In this document: positions 46,303 to 58,880 of the stretch, one piece after another
How positions within the stretch are numbered: position 1 is the first letter of the stretch
Layout of the letters: each line of letters starts with the position of its first letter
Origin: Numida meleagris
Taxonomy: Eukaryota > Chordata > Aves > Galliformes > Numididae
Direction: 5' to 3'
DNA length: 64,000 nucleotides
Assembly: GCF_002078875.1 (NCBI RefSeq)
Contig: NC_034419.1
Span: forward strand, 19,655,516-19,719,515
Position numbers and translations under genes: made by a program
Notes under the pieces: generated by a model
What the model was told of the DNA's origin: nothing
Seen by the model: the letters and a program-made list of their open reading frames with translations, nothing else
Database searches by the model: none

Positions 46303-47800
46303 GAGCCCGCGGCGAGCGGCGGGAGGGGCCGGGCCGCTTCCTGCGGGGGCAGCACGCCCGCCGCCGAGCGACGCCCGCGGGAAGTGGCGGCCGCGGTGGT
46401 GCGCGGCGCTGCGCGGCGGGGCGCGCTCACGGCCGCGCCTCCCTCCCTCCGCCCGCCCCCGTCTCCGCCCTTCTTGGCGTTCCTCACTTCTTTCTTATTT
46501 GGGGTTTGTCATGTGAACGTGATTAAGTTGCGGATGTCTTCCCCGCACCGGGCAGAGGCGCAAACGCGGTGGCCCTCTGCCTCGGCGGCGGCTCTTCTCC
46601 GCCCTCCCCGCCTTTTCCCATCCGTTTTCGCGCAGGAGTGGGGGGGCTTTTGGAGCAGCCCTTTCCCAGCGGCGCGGCGAGCGGGAGGGGACGTGGCCCC
46701 GCCGCTCCCGGCCGCCTCCCCCGCCCTGCGGTCGCGGTGCCCGAGCCCGGGGTGGGCGGCGCACGAAGCGGACGAACGGAGTCGAGAACGCCCGGGGCTC
46801 CGCGCCTCCCCGCAGCGCGGCCGCAGGGCTGGGGGCTGTCGGACCCGTCCCATCCGGGCAGGGGAGCCCTGGGGAGAAGTGGGGCCCCGGCACGCCGCCG
46901 CTGCCCCGGCTCGGCTCGGTTTTGCCGAAGGCCGGCAGCCGCCTCGGGGAGCACCGCCCCACCCCCGGAGAAAGCTTTGCCCGCGCGTTGCCAAACACAA
47001 GAGTTCAGAGTAGGACCGCGCATCTCCTCTGCCCTCCATCGGGCTCTTTTTTAACTGTGGGAAGAAAAAGGAGAAAGAAGCGTCAATACTCCCGAATTCC
47101 ACCCACTGAAAACCCACAGCGGGGGAAACGGCTCCGAGATAGCGCAGCCTCTGACCCACCCTCCCTTATCTCCGTGGGAACGCTCTGCTTGGGCGGCTGA
47201 AGGTGTAAAGCTGCACCTCCGCGCTTCTTCCCCCGCCCGGGGCACGCGAAGGGGATGCTCGGAGCCGGGGGCTCTGCAGAGATCCGCTGGGGCGGGAGGG
47301 CCTGGGGCCGCGGCAGACGCCCACGCGCCGTGCTCGTCTTCTTGTAGGTGGGAAACGAGCGAGGCCCCGCACGGAGGGACGGCGGCTCCTCGGGCGCCAC
47401 AGACGGGTGCGGGTGGCACAGGTGGGCGCCGCCGTACCCTGACGAGGGCCGTGCCACCCACCCCGCGGCTGCCGGTAGCCGAAGCAGCAGCAGATCTGGG
47501 GGCAGGAATGGCTGCGGGTACGCGTCCTCGTCCGAGCACAGCGCCCGCGGAGAGCTGAGCAAAGGGACGCCCAAGGGAAGACTGAGGTTTTGCTTTCGCC
47601 GTACAGCGACAGCTGTACCGCTGCTAAGGCACGGGTGACCCGGGAGCAGGGGCACCTCGCCGCCCACAGGCAGCCGGCAGCACTTAACGCAGGGCTGGCA
47701 AACCGAGGCTGGCGTGTGGCCACGGCTGCCGGGGAGCGCGGCACGGAGCTCGCTCGTCTTGCCCCCTGGCCGTGCCGTGCCGTGCCGCGCCGCCCTGCCC

Positions 47801-50450
47801 CTCCTCGCGGTGCTTATTTCCATTTATACAAAACACGTTAGCGAAGCTGATGGGGATTCTGCACTACTTCTGTTCCGGAGAGGAAAATCCTCTGTTGTTG
47901 TCTAATCTCATTTCTACACCTGCCAATTTCCCTCACCCCCTTCCGGTCCTCCTCACCCTCATCAGAGCACTGGTTAATACACAGCTGCCTCAGCCACGCC
48001 ACGTCCACCAAAAATGTGCATTGAATTAAATGCTGTGCTTTCACCCTATCTAACTCGTTGTCTCTGCTGATCATGTCAGTAATTAGTAGAGTTATTAGCT
48101 AGTTGTGAATGTGGGGCTCCCAGTTGTTTGGTCTTTTTAAAACTACAAGTTAGAAATATTTAAATGTGATCACGTCTTTAATTACATAGAAATAAACCTC
48201 CACAAGCCCAAACCCTTAATCTGCCTATTTTGGGATTCCTTATGGCTGCTTATCCTGATAGCAGAGCATATTCCATGAGAAATCGGCCTTTTAAAGCACA
48301 TCAAATTAGGTTCCAGATTACAGTCACTTTAAAACATATGTATATGTAGGCCAAAGAGCACAGAGAAACGTGTGACTTGCCCAAGGTATCCAGCCCTGGC
48401 TTTGTCAGAGAGAAATCCCCCCGGGAGCCCCGCTGCCCATTTCCTATGCTGAGCTGTTATCTACACTGATACAATTAAAGCCCAAATATTTGTGGTATTG
48501 AAGGATTGTTTGACAAAGATTTCTTTGCTGTTAGGAAGCAATCCTCTGGTAAGATGCTTTGAGAGGAATATTTTCCAGAAATGATTTTCCACCCTATTAT
48601 CTGGGCTGTTAGAGTATTTCAGGATAATACTCCTAATGGAGCAGTAAAGGGTTTGAATCTCTCATACACAGTTCTCACCATTATTTTTCTTTTGTTCAGG
48701 AAGGAAAGAAAAAAAGCATCACAATTGAACCTCTGCCTCCTGTAATAGACCATCACCCCCCAAATCCCCTCCCATGCGACCCCTGTGCAGGACCAAAGAT
48801 AACAGCTTTCAGCTGCCTCTGCAGGGGAGGGGGCCATGTGCGTCAGAACTCAGAAACACTTCAATTATTAATAAATATATTTACACGAGAATAGTTTCCC
48901 TTTAGGGGAAGCATGAGGTACTCATGCCATTGCTCACGTTATATTGACTCAACACTGACAAAAACGGGATCTGAGCGCTTTACCACAGGGAGCATAAATA
49001 CCTACATATTTGGTGGGGTTTTCCTGCAAGGTAACTGCCCATGGATCTGGAGGAGAGCTGCACATGGTGAGCGGGGTCAGACACAGCAGCTGAGAGCTGA
49101 GCTGAGCCCAGGATGGGCGCACAAGGACCGCTCGGGTCAGGACGTGCGCTGCTCCAGGCCAGGCAGTGCTCAGTCCTGCTGAGCTTCCTCCTGCTGTGCC
49201 TCCAAGTGGAGCTTTTGTTCGTTTTTAAAATGATGGCAGGGCAGGCTGGCAGGAGAAGATAGGGCACATTCACCAGCGTTCAGCAGACACTTTCTATAAC
49301 ATTATAGCATTACACTTGGCAAGTACAGCAATAATAGCAGAGTGGCACGATCCTAGGCTGCAGCAAAGGAGAAGAAGTCCAAATGCAGCAGCCATGGATA
49401 CAGAAACAAAGAAAGAAAAACTTCTTACCTTTGGAAGGCCTCAGGTACACAGGGATCTCCAGAGAAATACCCTCACCTCCACTGCCAACCCTTAAATGAG
49501 GGCTGGGAAGGGGTGCATCCTGGCTTCACCCCTCCTGGTCACTCAGACACATTGCATGCACCTGAGCTCCCCTGGGCTGGCCCTGCCTTCCCACCAGATG
49601 CTCCATCACTGGTTCTGGCCATGACTTAGCATTTCTCCTACATTTTGCCTCTCAAATATGTAACAATGGAAAAGGGATAGCTGCTTTGGGCCACAGCAGG
49701 GGCACAGCAGCCGTACTTCTCTCACCCCAGAGGCTGCAGGAGGAGCTGAGGTGAGGCCGGGGGCTTTGGGCAAGGCAGGGCTGCCCTGGTGCCATGCACC
49801 AAGGGAACCAAAGGGAATCAGAGATGCACTTAGACATAGAACTCACTGCCTGCTCCAGAGCAGCCCTAATCACTGCTCTCACCTGGTGCTCGCCAGCTCT
49901 GCCTACCTTGCCAGCCTGGTGTTAGTGCCTGCTGGCATCGAGCTGGATGTGGCAGCAGAGCGCTCAGACACACCTCAGGGCACTCAGAAATAACAAAGAG
50001 TGTGGAAACAAACCTGACTGGCAATCCTCAGTGAGTCTTTGGATGAACATGGACTGCTCCCATTTTGTTGTTACTGATCTGTATTGCATGCACTGTATTG
50101 CAGCTCATGGAGAAGGAGGTTAGGCTGTCATTACTCTTATTACTACTGATTTGGCACATGGGGATTCTGCTAGGTGCCTAGCAGAAAGATTAAGGCAAGG
50201 TCCGTTCCCAAACATCCTTTCAGCACAAGCGGTGGTGAGGGCTGAGGCTCCACTGCAGGTGGCTGCAGCAGGAATGACACTCGTGTGCTCTGCCGCCACG
50301 GTGCCACCGGCTGCCAGCCCAAGTGAGGGCGGGAGGCATTTATGGGACGTGCTGTGCCTTCTGAGGAGAGTCATGCTTTTTTCCTTACCCTCTTTGTTTT
50401 CAGAGATGAACCTTTCCCAGCATAATATAGAGCTGAGTATGTAACGCAGC
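47801..50450. other. 5' flanking DNA of PLXND1, proximal
   Basis: This is intergenic sequence. The stretch 48040-48660 is AT-rich and motif-dense (listed separately). The rest (48660-50450) is ordinary unique sequence with no gene that I recognise. Confidence 0.75.
48040..48660. promoter_or_regulatory. Candidate upstream enhancer with GATA/ETS-like motifs
   Basis: This is an AT-rich unique stretch about 2 kb upstream of the start codon. GATA-type sites are at 48249-48263 (CTTATCCTGATAGCA), 48456-48472 (GTTATCTACACTGATAC) and 48597-48606 (ATTATCTGGG). TTTCC/GGAA cores lie near 48575. This is consistent with an endothelial enhancer, but conservation could not be tested. Confidence 0.3.
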
Positions 50451-51400
50451 CATAACCTTGTCGGCGGCGCGCGGCGGCTGGCGCGCATCGTGAGGGATTT
50501 GCCTCCAGAGAGAGCTGTGCAGAGGCTGGAGCACGAGGAGGTCCCTGCTGGGTGAGTGATGGATTCGGCGCTGGTGAAAGTTCATACGCACATAATGACA
50601 GGATCCTCCAGACAAAGAGGTTTGTCACAAGGCAATAAAAAACCCTGTTTTCTGCAGCCTGTGCTGGGAATTGACACTCGCACTGTGAGTGGAACGGAGT
50701 TTTGGTTGTACAGGTGGGGCTGTCCGTCAGGATGCAGAGGTCCCAGGCTCCTCCCTCCTGCGGGTCCTCGCGTGACCTGCTGCTTGTCTTCGGTAATTTC
50801 TCCGAAGCTCAGAACTGGCTCAGTGCTCGCTGCCCGCACCCACCGGGGCTGGCGATGTGGCCAGGGCCCCAAACGCCCATCGCCCCAAATGCCCAGCTGC
50901 GCTCTGCGAGAGGTTTCCCTGTGGCTGGCAGCGGTGACGCTCAGTGGTGACGCCCCTCCGGCCTCAGCCTCCCTCCCTGCCCGCGCCCCGTCATTGCACG
51001 TCGCCGCCGTCGGAGCCGGCCGGGGGCACGGGCGCTGCTCGGCTCGGAGTGGCCGGGGACAGCCCCGGTGCTGGCAGCCCTCGCCCGGGCCGGCCTCGTG
51101 CTGCTGGGAAGGCGCGGCACTGCCGGACCGCGTCGGGCCGCCAGCCCAGCCCTGCTGCTCCTGACCGAGCTCCAGCAGCGTGGGATGCAGCGCTTGGCTC
51201 CCAGCAGAGGAAGCGAGCGCAACATAAAGCAGAGCATCCTCGCGTGGGATTCGCGGTGAGGGCTGGGCTGATTGCTCCCAACAAAGCAGGGCAGCGCTGG
51301 AAGCGGGCCTGGTCTGTACGCGGGGCTGGCGTGTGAGGCCCCGTGCTGGCCGCGCTAGAGACCCCGAGGCGGAGCGGAGCCAGCCCTGCCCGCTTTGTTC
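50451..51400. other. GC-rich, CpG-containing block
   Basis: CpG-dense patches (50460-50500 and 50990-51140) stand out from their surroundings. Long open frames on both strands here (up to 296 codons) have no recognisable domain and are explained by composition. It could be a minor CpG island or a regulatory block. Confidence 0.5.
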
Positions 51401-54400
51401 AGGAGCCCTTGCCAGCGCCCGCAGGAAACTTTTCCTTATGAAGTGAGGAGGATCGTGCTGCTCCCCTCGCAATATGCTGACTTTCCAGTGAGCAGTTGCT
51501 CAATACGTGCTCAGGCAGACAGGCCACCGCTACCCGTTAATGAAAACAAAAGGGAAGGGAGGAAGGCTTACAACACAATTGCTTTCAATTAGAGGAAATA
51601 TCTATTCCCAAAATATGTCAGCGGGGTTTGACAGACTGCATTTCTAACTGCGTACTGCTGAAGGGCTGGCTGCACTAAAATGCAGCTTAAGCTTAATAGG
51701 GATTTAAATCCTTCTCCTCTTTCCCACAGTATAACCATCAGGCCATAAATTCATTACTGCAGTCTGCACTCCCCTTTGTTAATTCAAAGAAATCTGACTT
51801 ACCTCAGTAGCTTCAGCACTGCTCTCTCCCACGTTTGCAGACCTTGTTCAGGATTTAGTGTTGATGCTCATTTAAAAGCACGTAATGGAAGGACTGAAAT
51901 TTGTTTAACTGTACAGATATCATTTGCTTTGCACACCTCAGTACAAACCCATGCATTTTGATTAACATCTCACATTGCTTTAAGGGACGTACCATGTCAT
52001 TGAGCTCTGAGTCAACTCCATTTGGCGTGCCCAGCTCCTGGCACCTCTGCTCTCCACTGTGCCGCACGGAGCAGACCCTGGTCAGCCCCAGGGACGTCCT
52101 GGCCCTGCAGCCCTGCCAGCTGCACAGCCCGCACCACGTTGGCACCATGCAGCTGCAGCCACCTGCCTGCAGCGAGCCCTGCACTGAGCCCCGTGAGGCC
52201 ACTGCTGCACTAAGCACTGCCCAGCAGCTACTGTGGGACCCAGGGCCATGCGAATCCGTAAGCTCCTGTGTGGTCAGCTCCAGCTTCCAGCTGTAAGTTG
52301 CTCTAGCTGCGGGTTAGGTGCCCAGCCCTTGCTAGTCCAGCCCCAGGCACGGTCCTGTAGCTCCTGCACCCAGCTGTAACACTGCTCACAGCTCTGCTAG
52401 CCTGACCCTCAGCCCCCTCTCATCAGCCAGCCCCAGCTGGGAGCCCTGTTCAGATCGCCCCACAGCACCACCTAAATAACTTACCCTATCAGTGACTATC
52501 ACGGCTTGATATAAACCGGGCTCATCATCACCTTTGACCCTGATCCTGCCGGGGCCCTCCTGGCATTATCTCCAACCCTGGCCACAACCTCCAGTGCCCT
52601 GACCTTCACCCAGTCCTGTGCCTGAGGCCCAGAGATCCCCACCAGCCAACCATCATCTGCCAGACCCTGCCCTGTGCCCTGCCTGGACTCAAACTCTGCC
52701 CAGAACATGACCATGCCACCCCACACAAGGGCAAACAACACCTGTTGGAGGAGGCCCTCCTGTCCTCCTCGACCTCTTCATTCTCCTCAGGGACTGATCG
52801 TGTCCCTCAGTCCTCTCACTGTGGCCTGGTGCTGGAATAGAGGCACCAGGTATCTTATCAGCAAACATAGTTACAAATCACTCATCCACTACTTTTTACT
52901 AGGTAACCTAAAACACTTGCATACCTGTACCTTGCAGAGGCCTACTCTCTGCAACTTTGAGATAAATCTATGGTATGTGGAGTCCAACAGCGTGTGTTTT
53001 GCATTGACACTAATAGCTGTCTGTCACTGTAGTGTCACCAGTGGGGTGTCATCTGGTGTTGTATATTTTTGGACATAACGTAAACAGTGCAATCTCATTC
53101 TTGAAATTTCCCTGGTGGCCCCGACAGTCTCAGAGGTTTACACATTTCTTACATGCAGTCAACACATCCATTAACCTTAAGCCAAAATGTAAAAATCTCA
53201 CACGTATGTACCATACACATTCATACCTAAAAAAAAAAAAAAAGACAGATGCAAGTACACATTTAAAGTATCAGCAAGTCCTATATTGGACCAGTTGTAG
53301 CATTTTGGATTTTGTAGCAGAAAAGCTCCAAGACAGAGAGCTCTCAGGCAGTTCAGACTGCAGAGAGACAGCATATAATATGCATGCCCATGTGCACAGA
53401 AATATATTTGCATGTGAACTCACTACAAAGATCAATCTTGTAAAATATGCAAAGGTTGAAAATGGCATACCAGTATAAACATTCATGTGACGTTTTATAG
53501 CAGTGAAAACAGCTTTGTCTTTGGCTTACTGGGGTAGCCTGGCAGAATGGGCACCTCACTGCTGCACCCACCAGTGACTGCGTCCCTGAACCTGCACAGC
53601 AGGAGTGGTACAGCAAAGAGATGGGGCAACCTGCTGGTACGGCTGGGAAAGGGAAAAAGGAGAGGCAAACAAACAGCCTAAATAATTAAAATCACCTTTC
53701 AAAACTCTCTCTTCCTTAACATGTAAACACCATACAGATAGAAACTGGAATACTTCTGTCACCTGAACATCAGCTACTCCATCTTCTAGCTAAGCAGTGA
53801 CCTTTTTGCTATTTTCACATCCACATGTCCCATTGTATACAGGCATATTTCAGGGGCTGTGGTTACCACAGGGGATGCCCCTCTCTCAGGATCTTCTACC
53901 CCCAGGAGGGCAGAACGAATCACGCAAACAACACTGCCATCCAACCTGAGCTTAGTGCAAATGATGCAGCTGCCTACCTTTGAGTGCAGGACAGTGGCTT
54001 CATTGCACTGCAGCCTGCCTAGCCCTGGGAAGGCTACCAAAATGGCAACAACCCTCAAATTCATGGAGTTCACCTGAAGAGATCACCCTTGTTTTTTAAT
54101 GTTAAAGCTCATCATTACTAACGAGCTGCAGGTGCTGGCTCTGTGCTGGAGGTGGCAGCCTCAGGTGCAGGTGGCATGGATCTTTGTTCACCAGGACCGG
54201 CACAAACCAGGCTCTGGCAGCTTCTGTGTCCCCCTGCAGCTGCAGCCGTGACCCCACCTGCAGCGCTGCAGCACACTCAGCTGCTTAGTTCCCACCAGGC
54301 ATGATGTGGCCCCATGCCCTTGCTCCTCTTGGTGCCTTGGCCAGCAGCTGGCAGGATGGGTTAGGGCAGAAGAGCACATGTCTTGCTGGGGGACTTGTCA

Positions 54401-54850
54401 GGAAATATGGGGCTTTCCCTTCCTGCCAGCCTCCAGGCCAGGCAGCTGAACATCCAACATTGCTCCCACCTTGGGAGCCACTGGCACACAAGAGTTAGCG
54501 ATGGCTTTGGGCCGGATCCCAGAGCCATGTGAGTGGCACCGACCCACTGCATCTGGCACATGGTAGGCTCCCACTTGTAGCCCACAGAGTGACTCAGGAT
54601 GAAGCAAGGCACCGAGGTCTCCATAACCTGAAATCCAACCTCATAATCTCCTTATCTCCCTCTCGATGCTCTCTGTCCTCATAGAGAATGGCTTGTCACA
54701 GAGGGCAGACTCCTTTAACCCTCTTAATAATACTTTTCACCTTCAAGGTCTTCTAATGCACTGGGTTTATCTTCGGATCAGTGTTGTTCTTCTAAGTGAT
54801 GTCTATTTAAGCCTGGGTTTAAAAAAAAAAGCAAAACTTGCTTCTGGTTT
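51401..54850. other. Intergenic DNA
   Basis: I see no gene here. A consensus minus-strand splice donor (CTGAG|GTAAGTCAG, last exon base 51803) is present without a recognisable exon. A C-rich low-complexity tract occupies about 52320-52790. Short A runs occur at 53229 and 54822. Confidence 0.7.
52320..52790 (+). repeat. C/T-rich low-complexity tract
   Basis: The plus strand is a long C-rich tract with repeated CAGCCCC, CCCTGACC and CCTGATCC-like words, but no fixed period. It looks like a decayed minisatellite or simple low-complexity DNA. Confidence 0.45.
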
Positions 54851-57800
54851 CAATCAAAGCTGTCAATCAATTGCCCCACTCTCTCCAGCCTTGTCGAGAA
54901 GCATCTGGCCTCCTCTGCACAGCGTTCAAGGAAGGAGCCTGGGGGCCAGGCCGTGTCGAGGACCTAAAGGCCCCTGACCAAAGAATGATCCTGGGATGGA
55001 ACGAAGTATTCTGACAGTTTTAAGGGAGGTGTTTTTGGCTGTAGCCACAAATATCTTGCTCTGTAGAGAGAGATGACCTTGGTAGTTTATCTTGCTTTGA
55101 AAGAACATGTTTTGCAAGCAGGTGTTCCACTTGGGCTCTGTATCACGCGTAGGCTGTGCGGGTACAGCGTGCAATGGAACAAACCCTGCAGACCCTGGGG
55201 AGAATCAAAGCAGGAGAGAGGCTGCGATGGGGGAGAGGAAAAGTGCCTCCTGAAGCTGGCACTGCCTATTGCATCCACTGCCGGCATGGTCCTTCTCCTG
55301 CTCCTACTCGGTGTTCCACTGTCTCTCAAGGGTCAGTAAGTAATAGTGCACTTGCTTAGCGAGTTTCTGCTTGCTGCTTACTAGGGTTATCTAAGTGGAG
55401 GCCTCTGTGTGTAGAATAAAACTCGTAACCCTCTGTGCTGCTCTGAATGCATAGTTTGCTTGCCTCCGCTCCTGAGACATCCTGTATCTTGGATCCAAAC
55501 ACACCTTGAAACAGACCCCAAGTTCACCAATGTTTCCTATCCCACAGGCGGTGCCAGTGATTCCATCATGCTATTCACTCAGCCGCTCAATAGCAGGGAC
55601 GACAGGGTGGCCCACAGAAACAGGATTTTTCTTTGAGGTCATTCTCGGGACTGCAGAAAGGAAGTGCATGTTATTCCCAGTAGACCCAGCGTTCATAGGG
55701 CCTTCAGTCAAACAACCCATCTCCAGCACTAATTCTGCTCAGCAAAATTGAAGCCACACTTGCGGGGCCCTGCCGCACTGTCCTGCTGCTTGCATGAAAT
55801 CCGCAGAGTAAGCGAAGAGGCACGAGTGGCAGGGCCCAGCTGGTGGCTGCTCAGATGCAGAAGGTTGAACAAATATTAGTGGTTAAACTAGCCATTAACC
55901 CACCCCATGGAATATCCAACAGAACCCATGCCTTCCTCCCAGCTGATGCAAATGAGAGTTGATTGTAAACATCTCATGCCTAAATTATACCTTAGAGAAT
56001 CCAAGTAACACAGTTGGCTTTGTCTGAATTACTTCAGTGAAAACAAGGCAGAAAAATGGCTGCAATTGTCTGGCTTCTTTCATTTGCTGGCTGTCGCCTT
56101 GCTTGGGACTTCTGCAGCTGGACATTTGTGCCAGGTCTGGAATGTAAACGCACCTCTTGCCTCCAGATTGGCACTATTAGCAAACCTGTTTTCTTTCCTT
56201 CTCTCTACTCTGTTGGGCTGGCAAAGGAAGAAAGGCAGGAGCATGTGTGAGGCTGCGCTTAGGGGGAGCACTGCGTCCCAGCTCCCAGGCAACCGCGGGG
56301 AACCAGTGGCCATCGCTTCTGTACCCATGCTGGGGTCTTGCACTGTTAGAGCTGCAGCTCTAACAGCTCTGATCCCACACAACAGATGGGGAAAGAGGGC
56401 AGTACAATTGGTCTCCTCTGCCACTCCACTCACTGCATGAAACTTTGCATCTGTGTCACACCGAGACTGAATCCCAACAACCGGCTGTAGTTCTTGTTCC
56501 CAAACCAAAGAAGCCAACGTGTGCTTGGTGGGAGAGTCCAGCTCCTCGCTCTGCTCACGTGCTCAGTGCGGACAGACAGGAGAAGGGTAGGAGGAAGCAT
56601 CCCAGGAAACAATTGCGGAACCAAGAGGTTTAGGAAATGCCCAGTAGCTGGGGAAGCCGTCCCGCCGCGGTTTGGGTTAACACTGCGCCCATGCGGCACT
56701 CAGGGGAAGGGCCACCAGAGCCCGGGAAGGCCGCCTGCTGGAGGCACGCAGCTGGGTGCCCGGGTGTGCTCTGCTCCGGTGGGGTCTGAGCACCCTTGGC
56801 CAGAGGACTGCGGTGCTCTGCAGCCACGGCACGTGCACAGATGCAGCGTTGGCCTCTGCATTTCTGCTGCCAACAGGTGGGCTCTGCTCTGCAGCAGGTC
56901 TGTGCAGAAGGAGCAGTGATGCAAAAGCATACCATGCCTTTACAGCAGCACATCACCACATATGTTGTTTACCAGAATTGCAGCATGGCTGCTGTGGGGA
57001 GCTGCTTGTCACAAGGCCAGATCTGTGACGTGCAGGGAAGAGCTGAAGGGTTGGAGCGGCTGCTCAGGACCAGGAGAGGATGGTTTGAGAGCGTGTTAAC
57101 CAGCCCTGATGCTGGCCAGTGTCAGCAGCCACAGAACAGCCAGATGGCTGTCTACATCCCTGGTTCTGTGTGTAGCATGGAAAGAAAGGGAGCACTCTGA
57201 GAGTGTCAGAAAAAGGCGTTGGTATTACACCTTTTCACTCTTTGCTCCTCTCTTGGGAAGCAGAGCCTTCTTTGCAAGGTGTCTGGCAATGTGACTGTAT
57301 TTAAGAAAAATGGTTACTTTTGTTAGGGACAATCGAGAGCGTAAACTTTAGCATATGATCAAATACCTTCCTGACCCGAGAAAGGCAAAGAATGGGGTAC
57401 TCAGTCCGAGCAGCGCAATGCAGGACCGCTTCCACTCAGAAACAAATCTGCATCTCCTTATCTCCTCTTTTTTTCTTCCTTTGCTGCACATTCATTGACT
57501 GATGAACTCTCACCAGCTGTAACATTCATCTGCACACTTAAATCAACCTTGTAAAAGTCTCCTTGTCCACAGTGAGTAATTCTTCTGGTGGGTGAGTAAT
57601 TTGTCTCCGTGGAGGGGCTGATGTTTGGTTTGTGTTTCGCAGCCTGGGAGAATGTGTAGTGGGAGTCTGGCTGTTTTGCATAATTGTATACTTCAACTGA
57701 GTGCCAAGGGAACTCAGTCAGGGGTGGGTAGTTTCATTTTCATTGATATTAATGACAACTGAATAAATAAATATAAAACCAAGCAAAATCAAACTGAGTT

Positions 57801-58560
57801 TTCAAGATCATCCTGGTAAAGGATACAAGAGATGGTATGAAGTCTGGGCTGGGAAATCTCCATGGCATTTTTTCAGGTACTCCCTAAGATGTATTCCATT
57901 AAGCATCCCTAGAGGTCCAACATTTGTGTGATTATCAGGAGTCTGAGTTTTGTTGGTGGGTGGTGGTGTTCTCATCCTCCTCCTCCATCTTCTTCCTTCT
58001 CCGGTTTCCCTCATCTAATGGCTCCTTAAGCCTCAGCAGCCCCTTAAGCCTCTGTTGTTACAGAACACAAGAAATAGCATCCCTCATTTTCACACTTCAG
58101 AGAAGAGACAAAAGAGACCTTTTGGCAAAATGTCAGGCTGTGTGACCGCTAACACCCCCAATCATTTCAGACTATGACTCGTGGACATGTTAGGCTCAGA
58201 TGCGAAAACAGAATACGTGCACTTTATGTCGGCCACTTCACTCCATTCTATTACATTAGAACCACTCATTAGCTGGTAGAGGGGGAGAAACATTTCCATC
58301 AGGAACCAGGGTGGGGGGATTGCATCTGACATCCCCACCCCTGCCTCCCCCAACCCTCCAGCACTTTTCCTCCAGAGATATTGGTGTGAAACCAGCTCAC
58401 GTGACAAGTGGAAGTGATTCACGACCCAGATGTAGGCTTTGTTGACAAGCCCCATCGCAAAACGGCCATGCAGATTTTATGCAGGCAGCATGCTGGGAAG
58501 GAGCCTGGTTAGCGGCACAGGCGGTGCTCTCAGAAAAGCTCTGACACAACTTGGCTCAAT
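54851..58560. other. Intergenic DNA
   Basis: This is unique sequence without an identifiable gene, RNA or transposon. The 57600-57800 part is AT-rich and includes an octamer-like TTTGCATAATT. Nothing can be named with confidence. Confidence 0.7.
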
Positions 58561-58880
58561 TCATCTGGAGCACGTGAAGGCCGAGCGGCTGTCACTTGCC
58601 AGCAGCCAATAATGTATTTTTAAAAGGGATATTTTCTACACTAAATTAGATTTCCAAGACATCACCATGCATCTTCAGCCTTATCTTTTCATCTGGATGT
58701 GGTTTTTTTGGCTCTTCTATCAGTCTTTAAACACACAAACGGGGATTATACGGATAAGCCCACAGCATAGTTCATTCTGGCAGTGGCTTATCAATCACAG
58801 TTAATTAATGTTGTGGCTCTATAAATGACACAGTTCAGCAGCGATTCTCTTTTCACCACCATCACACTACAAGAGGCTCA
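58561..58880. promoter_or_regulatory. AT-rich motif-dense stretch, possible regulatory element
   Basis: This 300 bp AT-rich unique stretch contains GGCTTATCAATCACAG, TTAATTAATG and CTATAAATGA. It stands between GC-richer segments. It may be a conserved noncoding element; this is inference from composition only. Confidence 0.2.

Larger units (their letters stand above)
44500..47800. promoter_or_regulatory. PLXND1: CpG island with PLXND1 promoter and 5' UTR
   Basis: This is a very GC- and CpG-dense block covering exon 1 and about 1.5 kb upstream of the start codon. GC-box-like sequences (CCGCCC, GGGCGG types) occur around 46410-46475 and 46600-46700. A TATA-like AAATAAG is on the minus strand near 46495, about 215 bp before the ATG; whether it positions transcription is unknown. 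The start site cannot be fixed from sequence. The 5' UTR probably lies within 46281-46500. Confidence 0.8.

Noticed and set aside
44826..46304. 492-codon open frame on the plus strand
   Set aside because: It is antisense to PLXND1 exon 1. The GC-rich coding sequence suppresses stops on the opposite strand, and the translation is low-complexity.
46281..46487. N-terminal extension of plexin to 46487
   Set aside because: The extension begins with GTG, not ATG. The sequence is Arg/Ala/Gly-rich UTR-like, and the signal peptide would be buried internally.
50582..51472. 296-codon minus-strand frame in the GC-rich block
   Set aside because: There is no domain or splice support, and composition explains the length.
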